NCBI RefSeq assembly: GCF_000772705.2
Contig: NZ_JSBW02000039.1
Span: forward strand, 1 to 64,000
DNA length: 64,000 nucleotides
Source: Xanthomonas vasicola
GTDB lineage: Bacteria; Pseudomonadota; Gammaproteobacteria; Xanthomonadales; Xanthomonadaceae
Reading direction: 5' to 3'
A model generated the notes under the pieces. It was not told the DNA's origin. It made no database searches and worked only from the letters and a program-made list of their open reading frames with translations. The translations under genes were made by a program, and so were the position numbers. Below, piece by piece: positions 25,603 to 34,731 of the stretch (position 1 is its first letter; the number at the start of each line of letters is the position of its first letter).

Positions 25603-26275
25603 TGTGCCTGGCACTGGCGTGGTCAGTGCGGCGCGTGGCCAGGTCGGTGTAGCCTGCGGCTGGCCCAACGCCTGCGGCCCGGAACGCAGCCTGGACACCG
25701 GCGTGGTGCGGGCACTGTGGATGACCCCCAAGAACTGCGCGCCTCGAACGAGCGTTGAGTGTTGCTCGCCGGCAGGCGGCGCAGGTTTCGTCATCGAAGC
25801 GACGTGGCTCATTCCAGGTTCTCCGCACTGTTTTCCAAGTTCTCGGCACTGTGCCGCCAATGGCATGCCGGCCGGCGGCGTGGATGCTGCCGCGAAATTG
25901 TTTGACTCTTCTGACCAAGCTCAGGCCACTGCACCAGTGCCTTGGCACGACGGCAAGAGGCGATAAGCAGGGACGACGCAAAGCGCCGCTGCGCGCTACG
26001 CGATGCAGGTTCGACTGAACTGAAAAAGTGTCGGCAAGGCATCGGGTCGGAGGGTAGAGACCTTGCTGCGGATCAAGCAGCGAGCCCCAGCGCTGACGAC
26101 TAGAGTTTCTTCCTCAGCGTGTCGAACCTGTTTGCTCAGCTGCACAGCTGCTGGCAACGGGCTATGTACGGCAGCCAAAGACCTGAGCGTATTGATCGTC
26201 CACAGCATTGCTCTACCGCGCTCAAGGGGCACGCCTTCCGTAAGCCGACCGATGTGCATCGGATACGCAGAAACA
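25603..26275. other. Gap without recognised genes
   Basis: About 670 bases lie between the terminators of the H1-like gene and the convergent serine hydrolase gene. Open frames on both strands have no family features that I recognise. Two imperfect direct repeats (GTTCTC[C/G]GCACTGT) sit at 25818-25831 and 25839-25852. I see no promoter or RNA gene. Confidence 0.4.
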
Positions 26276-26301
26276 ACAAAGGCGGCCGAAGCCGCCTTTG
26301 T
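26276..26301 (-). terminator. Terminator of the serine hydrolase gene
   Basis: A perfect 11-bp stem, ACAAAGGCGGC with GCCGCCTTTGT and a four-base loop, is followed on the minus strand by a T-rich tail (TGTTTCTG). It lies about 40 bases past the stop codon. Confidence 0.75.
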
Positions 26302-26339
26302 CTACAGTCACCGACATGAGGTCAGTGCAGTACGTTTAC

Positions 26340-27719
26340 TCAGCGCGGCGAGGCCACCGATTTGCCGGAGGACGCGCCCTTGCCAGCCGGGTCGGGCTTC
26401 TCTGCCAGCATGTTCTCGCTGCCGAAGTCACCGTCCACATCGATGTCCAACCAACGCTTCGCCGGCAGGCCGAGTGCGCGGTCCAGGATGGTCGGCAGCA
26501 TGCCCGAGGGCAGGCCGCTTTCGCCGTTCCACAGGATCGCAATACCTAGGTCGCGCTCTGGCAGCAACGCGACCAGGCCGCGATAACCCTGCACCGCACC
26601 GGCATGGAACACCACTTGATGGCCGGCGTAATCGAACACGCGCCAGCCCAAGGCGTAGCTGGCAGCGTCTACACGCTCATGGCGCCAACCGGAGCGCATT
26701 TCGCCCGGCGTGGAAATCAACGGCGCGTGCAGCGTTGCCAGCAGCGGCGCAGGCAGTACGTCGGTGCGATGACCGGTGTGCGCGAGCAGCCACTGCGCCA
26801 TGTCACTGGCGCTGGCGTTGACGCCCGCAGCCGGGGCAAGGCGGTAGTAGGTCGGCTTGGGCGTCAGCGACACCCAGCCATTGCGGCTGCGCACGTGCGG
26901 GCGGGCCCAGTGCGGACTGGCCTGGATACCGGCCAGACCCATACTGGCATCGTTCATGCCCAGCGGCTTGAAGATGCGGCGCTCTACCGATTGCTCGTAG
27001 AAGCTGCCCGATGCGGCGAACACCACATCGCCGACCAGGCTGAAGGCAACGTTCTGATACGCGTAGCAATCGCCAGGTGCGCAGCGCAGCGGCGCAGCCG
27101 CCAGCTTGTGGCTGAGCGAGTAGTAGTCAACGTTGGATTCGATATCGCGGTCGTAGGCATTGCGGGTGAGGCCCACGCGATGGCTGAGCACTTCGGCCAC
27201 GGTGAGTTGACGGGTAGCGGCGTTGTCGCTGAGATGGAAGCCCGGCACGTAGTCGACCACCTTGCTGTCCCAGCGCAGCACGCCATCGTTGACCAGCAGG
27301 CCGGCCATGGTCCCGGCGAAGGCTTTGGACAACGAGGCCAGACGAAATACGGTGTGGCCATCGACCGGCTGCGGATGATTGACGTCGGTGACGCCATAGC
27401 CGCGCGCGCTGAGCACCTTGCCGCCCTGCACGATGGCCATGGCCATCCCGGGCACGCGGTTGCCGTAGGTCAACTGGTCTGCCATCGACTCGAACGCCGC
27501 CACGTCGAAGCCGGCGGCAGGTGCCAACACCTGGTTGGCCGGCAGCGAGGTGCGATAGGGCAACGGTGCGGTGGGCGACTGCGCCGCAGTGGCCGCCTGC
27601 AACGCAGCGGCGGTGGGCGCGGGTGTCTGCGCGGTGGAGGAGAGGGCCAGGGGCAATAACGCCCCGAACAGCCCGATAGCCAACGGTCGGAACCGTCGGC
27701 GCGTGCGCATTTCTTTCAT
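26340..27719 (-). CDS. Serine hydrolase, class C beta-lactamase/penicillin-binding family
   Basis: A secreted protein of about 459 residues with a basic start (MKEMRTRRR) and a hydrophobic signal ending near SSTAQ. The active-site SxxK is in LASLSKAFAG, the YxN motif in YAYQNVAF, and the third motif is HAG in VVFHAGAVQG. This is the pattern of serine esterases and D-peptidases of the beta-lactamase fold. Natural roles could be ester or D-amino-acid peptide hydrolysis; true beta-lactamase activity is less likely given HAG in place of KTG. The ATG at 27719 is chosen because the upstream extension lacks homology and would hide the signal peptide. Confidence 0.85.
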   Translation of the reverse strand: MKEMRTRRRFRPLAIGLFGALLPLALSSTAQTPAPTAAALQAATAAQSPTAPLPYRTSLPANQVLAPAAGFDVAAFESMADQLTYGNRVPGMAMAIVQGGKVLSARGYGVTDVNHPQPVDGHTVFRLASLSKAFAGTMAGLLVNDGVLRWDSKVVDYVPGFHLSDNAATRQLTVAEVLSHRVGLTRNAYDRDIESNVDYYSLSHKLAAAPLRCAPGDCYAYQNVAFSLVGDVVFAASGSFYEQSVERRIFKPLGMNDASMGLAGIQASPHWARPHVRSRNGWVSLTPKPTYYRLAPAAGVNASASDMAQWLLAHTGHRTDVLPAPLLATLHAPLISTPGEMRSGWRHERVDAASYALGWRVFDYAGHQVVFHAGAVQGYRGLVALLPERDLGIAILWNGESGLPSGMLPTILDRALGLPAKRWLDIDVDGDFGSENMLAEKPDPAGKGASSGKSVASPR

Positions 27720-28053
27720 GGTTGTCCCGCCTGTTCCGCTGCCTCCGGCGATTCTAGCGCCGCGCTTTGCAATAGCACAAACTGCCGGAAGATGAATGGG
27801 CATCGTATTGATCCTATTGATGATTTTAGATTCAGAAATCGAATATTCCGGTGCCGCCGAAGCGTCGCTACGCGCTGGTCCACTACCCTGCTGCAAGCAG
27901 CATGCCGGTGCGGAGGTCATCTGGGCCGCAATGTCCTGCGACTGGTCGCTGGTGGCGCCGCCTCGCATCGGCTAACTTGCGCGCTTCTTTCGCGGGTGCT
28001 GCCGCTGCCATGTCCATGCCGTCGGGCCCGCTTGTGCGGGCGGCCGTTACACG
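27720..28053. other. Divergent intergenic region, no element recognised
   Basis: These 334 bases separate the divergent serine hydrolase and transporter genes. An AT-rich patch near 27800-27845 (TTGATCCTATTGATGATT) could hold a promoter, but I cannot define hexamers with confidence. Confidence 0.3.
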
Positions 28054-29415
28054 ATGACTAATTCCTCGACGCCGCAATCTGCGGCTGGCCGTTTGAGCGC
28101 CGCGCTGCGAAGCTCGCCGCCTTTGGCGTGGTCGTTTCTCTACTTTTTCTGCCTGCTCAGTGGCTACTACGTGTTGCGCCCGGTGCGCGAAGCGATGGGT
28201 GCCTCGGCCGATGTGGAGACGCTGTTTCCCACTGACATGATCGCGTTCTTCGCCGCGCGCGGCATGCCGCTCAAGGACTTCACCCTGCAGGTGCTGTTTA
28301 CCTGCACCTTTCTGATCATGGTGCTGCTGCAGCCGGTCTACGGCGCGCTGGTCAGCCGCTATCCGCGGCGGGTGTTCCTGCCGATGGTGTACGGCTTTTT
28401 CATTGCGACCTTGCTGCTGTTCTACGTGTTGTTCGACAGTGGCGTGCCAGGCCGCGGCATGGCGTTCTTCTTGTGGGTGACGGTCTTCAACCTGTTTGCG
28501 GTGGCGGTGTTCTGGAGCTTCATGGCCGATATCTTCAGCAATGCCGAAGCGCGTAGCTATTACGGTTATATCGGTGCGGCCGGCACCCTGGGCGCGTTTG
28601 TCGGACCAATTCTCACCCGCACACTGGTGGAGCGCATCGGCATTGCGCATCTGATGTTGGTGTCGGCCGGGTTTTTAACCGTGTGCGTGGCGTGCGTGTT
28701 GCGTTTGCGGCTGTGGGCGGTTGCGCGCGAACAGGAGCGCCAGCTGAGCTCCGGCGAAGTGCCGATGGGCGGCGACGTGCTCGGTGGTCTCACGCTCATC
28801 GTGCGTGAGCCGCTGCTGCGCTGGCTGGCCTTCATGGTGTTGTTCGGCGTGGGCGTTGGTACCTTGCTCTATAACGAGCAGGCAGCGCTGGTGCGGCGGC
28901 TTTACACAGACGCAGCGGCGGCCACCGCGTATTACTCCAGCATCGATCTGGCGATCAACACACTGGCGCTGGTGCTGCAATTGCTGGTGACACGCGCGCT
29001 GCTATCGCGCTTCGGCATCGCGCCGGCGTTGTTGATCCCGGGTGTGGCGATCATGCTGGGCTATGCGGTGCTGGCGGCGTCGCCATTGCCGATGATGATT
29101 GCGATCGTGCAGGTGATTACGCGCTCCAGCGAGTTCGCACTGGCCAAGCCCGCACGCGAGACGCTGTACACGCGGGTGGATCGCGAGTGGCGCTACAAGG
29201 CCGGCGCGGCGATCGACACGGTGGTCTATCGAGGTGGCGATCTCACCTTTGTCTGGGTGCACAAGCTGGTGTCTGCGTTCGGTTCCAGTGCGGTGTTCGG
29301 TGTCGGGCTGCTCGTGGCGACCGGCATGACGGTTGGCGCGTTCGGCCTGCTACGCGAAGCACGCAAGCTACCTGCAGAGCGCGATGTGGGCACGGACAAA
29401 CGCGTTGCCGATTGA
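28054..29415 (+). CDS. ADP/ATP-translocase-like MFS transporter
   Basis: A 453-residue inner-membrane protein with about twelve hydrophobic helices. The opening SFLYFFCLLSGYYVLRPVREAMG is characteristic of the MFS-like branch related to plastid/rickettsial nucleotide translocases (NTP/NDP antiporter-like). The LRPVR motif and the late ALAKPARETLYTRV segment are conserved in this group. In free-living bacteria the substrate is not established, and nucleotide exchange should not be assumed. It stands alone, divergent from the serine hydrolase gene. Confidence 0.75.
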   Translation: MTNSSTPQSAAGRLSAALRSSPPLAWSFLYFFCLLSGYYVLRPVREAMGASADVETLFPTDMIAFFAARGMPLKDFTLQVLFTCTFLIMVLLQPVYGALVSRYPRRVFLPMVYGFFIATLLLFYVLFDSGVPGRGMAFFLWVTVFNLFAVAVFWSFMADIFSNAEARSYYGYIGAAGTLGAFVGPILTRTLVERIGIAHLMLVSAGFLTVCVACVLRLRLWAVAREQERQLSSGEVPMGGDVLGGLTLIVREPLLRWLAFMVLFGVGVGTLLYNEQAALVRRLYTDAAAATAYYSSIDLAINTLALVLQLLVTRALLSRFGIAPALLIPGVAIMLGYAVLAASPLPMMIAIVQVITRSSEFALAKPARETLYTRVDREWRYKAGAAIDTVVYRGGDLTFVWVHKLVSAFGSSAVFGVGLLVATGMTVGAFGLLREARKLPAERDVGTDKRVAD

Positions 29416-29730
29416 ATGCGGCAGCAGCAGAACGTGGCGATTGGTTGTCGGGTGAGCCGTTGGCGTGTACTTCGGAACGGAACTGCAGCAACAACCTGCC
29501 GGATGCATTGCACGGGAGATGCGTCGCGTGCGGAGCACCAGGCGGCAGGGGCTGAGCACTGAGGGCATGCCGAGGCACGGCGTTACGGCCTGGCATCGGT
29601 CAGGCACATGGATTGCTTCTCACGCCAGCAGCGATGAAGCGAATGTTCCTGCGCCATAGTCCAGGCGTGCCGAACAGCACGAGCGCAATCGCGGCTATGC
29701 TGGTGCCACTCTTTGCCAAGGCGGTCTGCC
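29416..29730. other. Gap without recognised features
   Basis: These 315 bases follow the transporter gene and precede the DUF1304 gene. No credible frame, hairpin terminator or promoter was found. Confidence 0.35.
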
Positions 29731-30072
29731 ATGCCCCTGTTCGCCATCATTGCCGGCCTGTGCGTCGCACTGCTGCACGTCTACATCCTCGTATTGGAAA
29801 TGGTGTTGTGGACACACCCGCTGGGCTTGAAGACCTTCCGCAATAGCCTAGAGAAGGCGCAGGCCACCCGCGTGCTGGCAGCCAACCAGGGGCTCTACAA
29901 CGGCTTCCTGGCCGCTGGCCTGTTCTGGGGTGCACTGGCCGCGCGCGCCGACGTGCTGAGCTTCTTCCTGGGCTGTGTGGTGGTGGCAGGTTGCTATGGC
30001 GCTTACAGCGTCAACCGCCGCATCTTCTTCGTGCAGGCGCTGCCGGCATTGATTGCCCTGGCGCTGGTGTGA
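29731..30072 (+). CDS. DUF1304 small membrane protein
   Basis: A 113-residue protein with four hydrophobic helices. Family features are the early HVYILVLEMVLW segment and the central LAANQGLYNGFLAAGL motif, followed by VAGCYGAYSV. These identify DUF1304, an inner-membrane family of unknown function. The ATG at 29731 is used because homologues begin with a short cytoplasmic stub before the first helix. Nothing in the neighbourhood indicates a role. Confidence 0.85.
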   Translation: MPLFAIIAGLCVALLHVYILVLEMVLWTHPLGLKTFRNSLEKAQATRVLAANQGLYNGFLAAGLFWGALAARADVLSFFLGCVVVAGCYGAYSVNRRIFFVQALPALIALALV

Positions 30073-30112
30073 CTGCCGCGCTGACCTACCCGCGGCAGGA
30101 TGTTCGCTGCGC

Positions 30113-30141
30113 GTAGGAGCGGGCATGCCCGCGATGAAGCG
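30113..30141. repeat. Second copy (half) of the REP-like element
   Basis: GTAGGAGCG, then GGCATGCC, then GCGATGAAGCG repeats the head of the element at 16353. It contains the 14-base perfect palindrome at 30119-30132. It lies in a 412-base gap that otherwise holds only the fadE terminator. Confidence 0.65.
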
Positions 30142-30430
30142 TCACTCTTAGCCCATCGCAAGCTAGCGAGTCTCAGCGGACGGCGTGCGCAGGGCAGCCA
30201 CGCGTTGTGCCGATGCGTACTCGCCTGACAAGGGGCGAAGGTGGGCCACGTAGCCAGGGTGTTTCTTCCTGCCGCGACCACAACCGCTTCAATCGCCTGC
30301 GTGCGATCACGGCGGGTCGGGCCACCGGTTATCCGCTAGGGAATGCCATCGCCTGTGCGCTGCAGGCGGCGCAGGACATTGTGAATGCTGCCGGTAGTTG
30401 CGCCAGCATCAACACCCGTCCCCACAAACA

Positions 30431-30458
30431 ACGACGGCGAGCCGAAGCTCGCCGTCGT
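30431..30458 (-). terminator. Terminator of the fadE operon
   Basis: A 12-bp perfect stem, ACGACGGCGAGC with GCTCGCCGTCGT and loop CGAA, is followed on the minus strand by TGTTTGTG. It lies 27 bases past the fadE stop codon. Confidence 0.75.
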
Positions 30459-30484
30459 CCGCTGCTGTGAGCCTGGCGCAAGCC

Positions 30485-32959
30485 TTACGCGGCTTCGCGT
30501 GGCTGCTGTGCCTGCGGCTTGTCGTAGAAGCTGGCCGCACGCAACTCATGCGGATCGAAGTCGTCTACGGTAATGGTGTCCATCATGATCTCGCGCAGTT
30601 CTTCGAGCAGCTTGCGCTCTTCCATGCTGATCACGCCTTCGGCCACGGCTTCGTCCAGCTGCGCCGGGAACTCCAGTGCTTCGATGCCCTTGGTCTTGAG
30701 TGCCTTGAGGAACTTGCGCTCCACCGGCTCGGCCATCACTGCCTTGGTCAGGTAGCTGGCGATGCGGCCACCCGGATTGTTGGCGCACGGAGTCAGGAAC
30801 ACGCCCTGTGCCAAACGGTCGCGCGCTTCGTTCGGCGTCATCAACAGCGAAGCCACACGATGGCCCAGACGGTCGCCAGGCGCTTCGGCACGACGGCCCA
30901 GCGGGAAGATCAGCACCCACATCAACCAGCCGACCGGACGGATCGGGAAGTTGCGCAGCGCGGCCGACAGTGCGGTTTCGATCTTGTGCACGCTGTCGTG
31001 GAAGGCCCAGGCCAGCAACGGTTGATCGCTCGCCGGCGCCCCCTCGTCGTGGTAACGCTTGAGGATGGCGCTGGTCAGGTAGATATGGCTCAGCACATCG
31101 CCCAGGCGACCGGACAGGGACTCCTTGAACTTCAGCTTGCCGCCCAGCATTAGCATCGACACGTCGGCCATCAACGCCAGGTTGGCCGAATAACGATCCA
31201 GCTTGCGGAAGAAGCGGCGGGTGTACGCATCACCCGGCGCCGCACCGATGCGCGCACCGGTCAGGCCGAACCAGAACGAGCGCACAGCGTTGGAAATACC
31301 GAAGCGGATGTGACCAAACAGATTGTGGTCGAACGCTTCCAGACCACGACGGGTATCGGGATCCTGCGCGGCCTGCATTTCCTTCAACACCCACGGATGG
31401 CACAGGATGGCGCCCTGGCCGAAGATCAGCAGACTGCGGGTCATGATGTTGGCGCCTTCCACAGTCACGCCGATCGGCGCGGCCTGCCAGGCGCGGCCGG
31501 CAAAGTTGCGCGGCCCCAGGATGATGCCCTTGCCGCCGATCACGTCCATCATGTCGCTCACGACTTCGCGGCCCATCGTGGTGCAATGGTACTTGGCGAT
31601 CGCCGACGGCACTGACGGCACGTCGCCGCGATCCACCGCCGCGGCGGTGGCCTGCGACAACGCACTGATGGCATAGGCCTTGCCGCCGATACGGGCCAGC
31701 GCTTCTTCCACGCCCTCGAAACGGCCGACCGACAGGCCGAATTGCTTGCGAATACGCGCGTACGCACCGGTGACCACCGCAGCGGCCTTGCTGCCGCCGC
31801 TGGCGGTGGAGGGCAGGGTGATCGAGCGGCCAACAGCCAGACACTCGTTGAGCATGTTCCAGCCCTTGCCAACCATCTCCACGCCACCGATCAGCTGGCT
31901 CAGCGGGATGAACACCTCTTCGCCATGAATTGGGCCATTCTGGAACGGCGAATTCAGCGGGAAGTGGCGCCGGCCGATTTCCACGCCGGGGGTTTCGCGC
32001 GGCAGCAGCGCCAGGGTGATGCCGATGTCCTTTTTGTCGCCGATCAGACCGTCCGGATCGTAGGCGCGGAACGCCAGGCCGATCAGCGAAGCGACCGGTG
32101 CCAGGGTGATGTAGCGCTTGTCGAAGGTTAGCTTGACGCCCAACACGTTGGCGCCATTCCACTCGCCCTTGCAGACGATACCGTAGTCCGGAATCGAGGT
32201 GGCATCGGAGCCGGCGAACGGACCGGTCAGGCCGAAACACGGCACTTCCGCACCGACCGCCAGGCGTGGCAGGTAATAGTCTTTCTGCTCGGGGGTGCCG
32301 TAGTGCAGCAGCAGCTCACCGGGGCCGAGCGAGTTGGGCACGCCGACGGTGGAGCTGACCACGCTGGAGATCGAGGACAGCTTCTGGATCACCTTGTGGT
32401 GCGCCAGCGCGCTGAAACCCAGCCCGCCGTACTGCTTGGGAATGATCATGCCGAAGAACTTGTTCTTCTTGATGAAGTCCCAGAGCTCCGGCGGCAGGTC
32501 GGCGTGGACATGGGTAATTTCCCAGTCGTTGATCATCTTACATAGCTCTTCCACCGGGCCATCCAGGAAGGCCTGCTCTTCGGCGGTGAGTTCGGGCTTG
32601 GGATAGTTCAGTAGCTTCTGCCAATCCGGATCGCCGGTGAACAGCTCGCCTTCGAAACCGACCGAGCCGGTTTCCAGGGCGATGCGCTCGGTTTGCGACA
32701 GCGGCGGCAGCACCTTGCGGAAGAAGCCCATCAGCGGCGTGGTCAGCAGTGGCTTGCGCAGGAACGGCAGCAGCACAGGTGCGGAGACCAGCACCACCAG
32801 TGCGGCGGCCACGATGGTGGCGGTGAGATTGGCACCCAGCAGCCAGCACGCCACCAGCACACAGGCGCTGATCGCAACCCACGTGGCAAGGCGCATCCGG
32901 TGATAGGCAGCGATACCCGCCGCCAGGATGACGAGGAGGAACGGTGCAATGATGCTCAT
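30485..32959 (-). CDS. fadE: Acyl-CoA dehydrogenase, FadE type
   Basis: An 824-residue flavoprotein that catalyses the first step of fatty-acid beta-oxidation, oxidising acyl-CoA to trans-2-enoyl-CoA. Two hydrophobic stretches (about residues 1-50) suggest membrane association as in E. coli FadE. Then come the acyl-CoA dehydrogenase N-terminal helices (FGMIIPKQYGGLGFSALAHH), the middle beta domain (CFGLTGPFAGSD), the FAD-binding C-terminal part and the long FadE-specific C-terminal domain. The ATG at 32959 overlaps the stop of the upstream hydrolase gene (ATGA), so the longer frame to 33298 is rejected. Regulation is probably by the divergent TetR protein. Confidence 0.93.
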   Translation of the reverse strand: MSIIAPFLLVILAAGIAAYHRMRLATWVAISACVLVACWLLGANLTATIVAAALVVLVSAPVLLPFLRKPLLTTPLMGFFRKVLPPLSQTERIALETGSVGFEGELFTGDPDWQKLLNYPKPELTAEEQAFLDGPVEELCKMINDWEITHVHADLPPELWDFIKKNKFFGMIIPKQYGGLGFSALAHHKVIQKLSSISSVVSSTVGVPNSLGPGELLLHYGTPEQKDYYLPRLAVGAEVPCFGLTGPFAGSDATSIPDYGIVCKGEWNGANVLGVKLTFDKRYITLAPVASLIGLAFRAYDPDGLIGDKKDIGITLALLPRETPGVEIGRRHFPLNSPFQNGPIHGEEVFIPLSQLIGGVEMVGKGWNMLNECLAVGRSITLPSTASGGSKAAAVVTGAYARIRKQFGLSVGRFEGVEEALARIGGKAYAISALSQATAAAVDRGDVPSVPSAIAKYHCTTMGREVVSDMMDVIGGKGIILGPRNFAGRAWQAAPIGVTVEGANIMTRSLLIFGQGAILCHPWVLKEMQAAQDPDTRRGLEAFDHNLFGHIRFGISNAVRSFWFGLTGARIGAAPGDAYTRRFFRKLDRYSANLALMADVSMLMLGGKLKFKESLSGRLGDVLSHIYLTSAILKRYHDEGAPASDQPLLAWAFHDSVHKIETALSAALRNFPIRPVGWLMWVLIFPLGRRAEAPGDRLGHRVASLLMTPNEARDRLAQGVFLTPCANNPGGRIASYLTKAVMAEPVERKFLKALKTKGIEALEFPAQLDEAVAEGVISMEERKLLEELREIMMDTITVDDFDPHELRAASFYDKPQAQQPREAA

Positions 32960-33879
32960 GGTCTTGCTCCAGTGACATGCTCGGTAGTGTTGGACGCTGC
33001 GATGGTGCAAGCCGCCGGCAGTGCGTCCAGATAATGCAACACGGTGGCGGTAAATGTGGTGTTGTCGTCGCCTGCCAGCATGTGCGTGGCATCGGGCAGA
33101 TGCACATGCTGCGCATGCGGCGCGATGGAGAGGAATTCGGCGATGTTGGCTGGCGTCACCAGATCGCTGCGTCCGCCGCTGATGAGCAACATCGGGCAAC
33201 GCACCTGTGCTGCCGCATCCAGCAACGCACGCTGCTGTAGCTGGGCGTCCTGGCCGGCCAGCTCGTCGACCAAACGTGGATCCCAGTGCCAGTACCAACG
33301 CCCATCGGCGCGCTGCCGCAGCAATGCCTGCAATTGCCTTGCCGTTTTGCGCGGGCGGTGCGGCAGATATGCAGCGATCGCATCTGTGGCTGCATCCAGC
33401 GATGCGAAGCCGTCCGGATGCGCGGTCATGAAGCGCAGGATGCGCTCTACACCGGTGGTGTCCCAGCGAGGCGTGATGTCGACCAGCACGATGGCGCGGA
33501 ACAGTCCCGGCCAGCGCGCTTCTGCCAGTAACCCGAACAACCCCCCCATCGACGCGGCAACCAGCACCGGTGGCTCGGGCTGCTCGCCGGCCAGCACGAT
33601 CAGATCGTCGGTGAATTGCGTTGCCGAGTAGGGCAGGTCCGCAGCATTGACGCTCGAGTCGCCATGCCCACGCGCGTCGTATGACAGGGTGCGGTAGCCC
33701 TTTTCAGCCAGCGTCGTGGCAGTGGCTTCCCAGGCATGTCGGGTCTGTCCGAAGCCATGCGCGAACAATACCGACGGCGCGTGTTCGGCCCCCCGCATCG
33801 ACACGGCAAGCACAGCATCACCAGTGTTGACGCTGGACACTGACGCAATGGGGGCGAGGCTAGCGAGTGAAATGACCAT
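32956..33879 (-). CDS. Alpha/beta hydrolase
   Basis: A 307-residue alpha/beta hydrolase with the oxyanion HGFG motif (FAHGFGQTRHAW), the nucleophile serine in AASMGG, a DVTP-like aspartate region (LISGGRSDLV) and the catalytic histidine in DATHMLAG. No signal peptide is evident, so it is probably cytoplasmic. Coupled to fadE by a four-base overlap, it may hydrolyse acyl esters or acyl-CoA products that feed beta-oxidation; that is inferred. Its start codon lies inside a palindromic operator-like site, so binding of a regulator there would block transcription starting nearby. Confidence 0.85.
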   Translation of the reverse strand: MVISLASLAPIASVSSVNTGDAVLAVSMRGAEHAPSVLFAHGFGQTRHAWEATATTLAEKGYRTLSYDARGHGDSSVNAADLPYSATQFTDDLIVLAGEQPEPPVLVAASMGGLFGLLAEARWPGLFRAIVLVDITPRWDTTGVERILRFMTAHPDGFASLDAATDAIAAYLPHRPRKTARQLQALLRQRADGRWYWHWDPRLVDELAGQDAQLQQRALLDAAAQVRCPMLLISGGRSDLVTPANIAEFLSIAPHAQHVHLPDATHMLAGDDNTTFTATVLHYLDALPAACTIAASNTTEHVTGARP

Positions 33880-33895
33880 ACTTAATGGTATGGTC
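33874..33895. promoter_or_regulatory. Palindromic operator overlapping the hydrolase start
   Basis: GACCATAC and GTATGGTC are perfect 8-base arms around TTAATG. The right half (TTAATGGTATGG) recurs in related form at 33917-33928 and 33991-34002. The location between a TetR gene and its divergent neighbour suggests autoregulation. Confidence 0.65.
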
Positions 33896-33913
33896 GCATG
33901 CCGGGGTTGTCAA

Positions 33914-33930
33914 TACTCAATCGTATGGAC
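33914..33930. promoter_or_regulatory. Second operator-like site
   Basis: TACTCAATCGTATGG matches the first site (TACTTAATGGTATGG) at 13 of 15 positions in the same orientation. ATAC/GTAT half-symmetry is retained. The centre-to-centre distance is 35 bases from the first site. Confidence 0.55.
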
Positions 33931-33987
33931 GGTTAAGCCATTGAATCGTGGCGCTTGTATGTCAATTACGTGATGCATACTGCAACT

Positions 33988-34003
33988 GACTCAAGCGTAT
34001 GGT
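33988..34003. promoter_or_regulatory. Third operator-like site, next to tetR
   Basis: GACTCAAGCGTATGG repeats the same core 12 bases before the TetR start codon, where bound protein would block translation or transcription initiation of its own gene. Confidence 0.5.
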
Positions 34004-34014
34004 TAAATCGCGCT

Positions 34015-34626
34015 ATGAACGACACCATCGACTCCTCCAGCCTCACCACGCCCCGCGCCAGCTCTGGTCGCGGCAACCGCCTTAGCGCGGACGATTGGGC
34101 ACAGGCCGCGCTCGACCTGATTGCCGAACAAGGCGTGGGCGCGGTTGCAGTCGAGCCGCTGGCACGCCGGCTCGGCGTCACAAAAGGTAGCTTTTACTGG
34201 CACTTCCCCTCGCGCGACGCGCTGCTGCAGGCCGCCCTTGAGCGCTGGGAAATCTTCGAGCAAAAAGAAGTGTTCGGCAGTCTGGAAGACGTTCCCGACC
34301 CCAGCGCACGCTTACGCGCGTTGTTCCAGCTGGTTGCCCACGAAGTCAAACCGCACGTCATCTACAGCGAACTGCTCAAGGCACTCGACCACCCCGCCGT
34401 ACGCCCGGTCATCGACCGCGTCTCGCAACGCCGCCTCGATTACCTCATCGCCTCCTTCCGGCAGGCCGGCCTCTCTCGCACCGACGCCCAACACCGCGCC
34501 CGCCTGGCGTACGCCGCCTACGTCGGCTTTTTGCAGCTTTCACTGCAATTGCAACAGCCCAAGCAGGCCCGCGAAGATTTCGAAGCCTATGTTGAGCATG
34601 TGATTCAGACGTTGATTCCGGTGTGA
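34015..34626 (+). CDS. TetR-family transcriptional regulator
   Basis: A 203-residue repressor with the TetR helix-turn-helix at about residues 25-70. Its recognition part is LARRLGVTKGSFYWHFPSRDALL. The C-terminal helical domain is unassigned. The start at 34015 is preferred over an in-frame start 20 codons upstream, because the upstream stretch lacks homology and would overlap an operator-like site. It diverges from the hydrolase-fadE operon and probably represses it, with a fatty acyl compound as a plausible ligand. That role is inferred from context only. Confidence 0.88.
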   Translation: MNDTIDSSSLTTPRASSGRGNRLSADDWAQAALDLIAEQGVGAVAVEPLARRLGVTKGSFYWHFPSRDALLQAALERWEIFEQKEVFGSLEDVPDPSARLRALFQLVAHEVKPHVIYSELLKALDHPAVRPVIDRVSQRRLDYLIASFRQAGLSRTDAQHRARLAYAAYVGFLQLSLQLQQPKQAREDFEAYVEHVIQTLIPV

Positions 34627-34677
34627 GCTGATCGTTGTGGCTCAGCTCGAACGATTTGCCAAATCTTGGGTCACCAT

Positions 34678-34710
34678 AAAAAACGGCCCCTTAAGTAAGG
34701 GGCCGTTTTT
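34678..34710. terminator. Bidirectional terminator between tetR and the TonB receptor
   Basis: AAAACGGCCCCTTA pairs with TAAGGGGCCGTTTT with a two-base centre, leaving a T-run on each strand. It serves both convergent genes. Confidence 0.9.
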
Positions 34711-34731
34711 CACACTTGTTTCCGATTTAAA

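Noticed and set aside
25049..25981. A 310-codon minus-strand frame rich in Phe, Leu and Ala
   Set aside because: It is the shadow of the lysine/alanine repeats of the H1-like gene and shows no start signal or homology.
25603..26275. Small genes in the gap after the H1-like gene
   Set aside because: Frames on both strands have no recognisable domain and no convincing ribosome site.
32960..33298. N-terminal extension of FadE by 113 codons
   Set aside because: The extension overlaps the hydrolase gene out of frame and lacks homology; an ATGA overlap marks the proper start.
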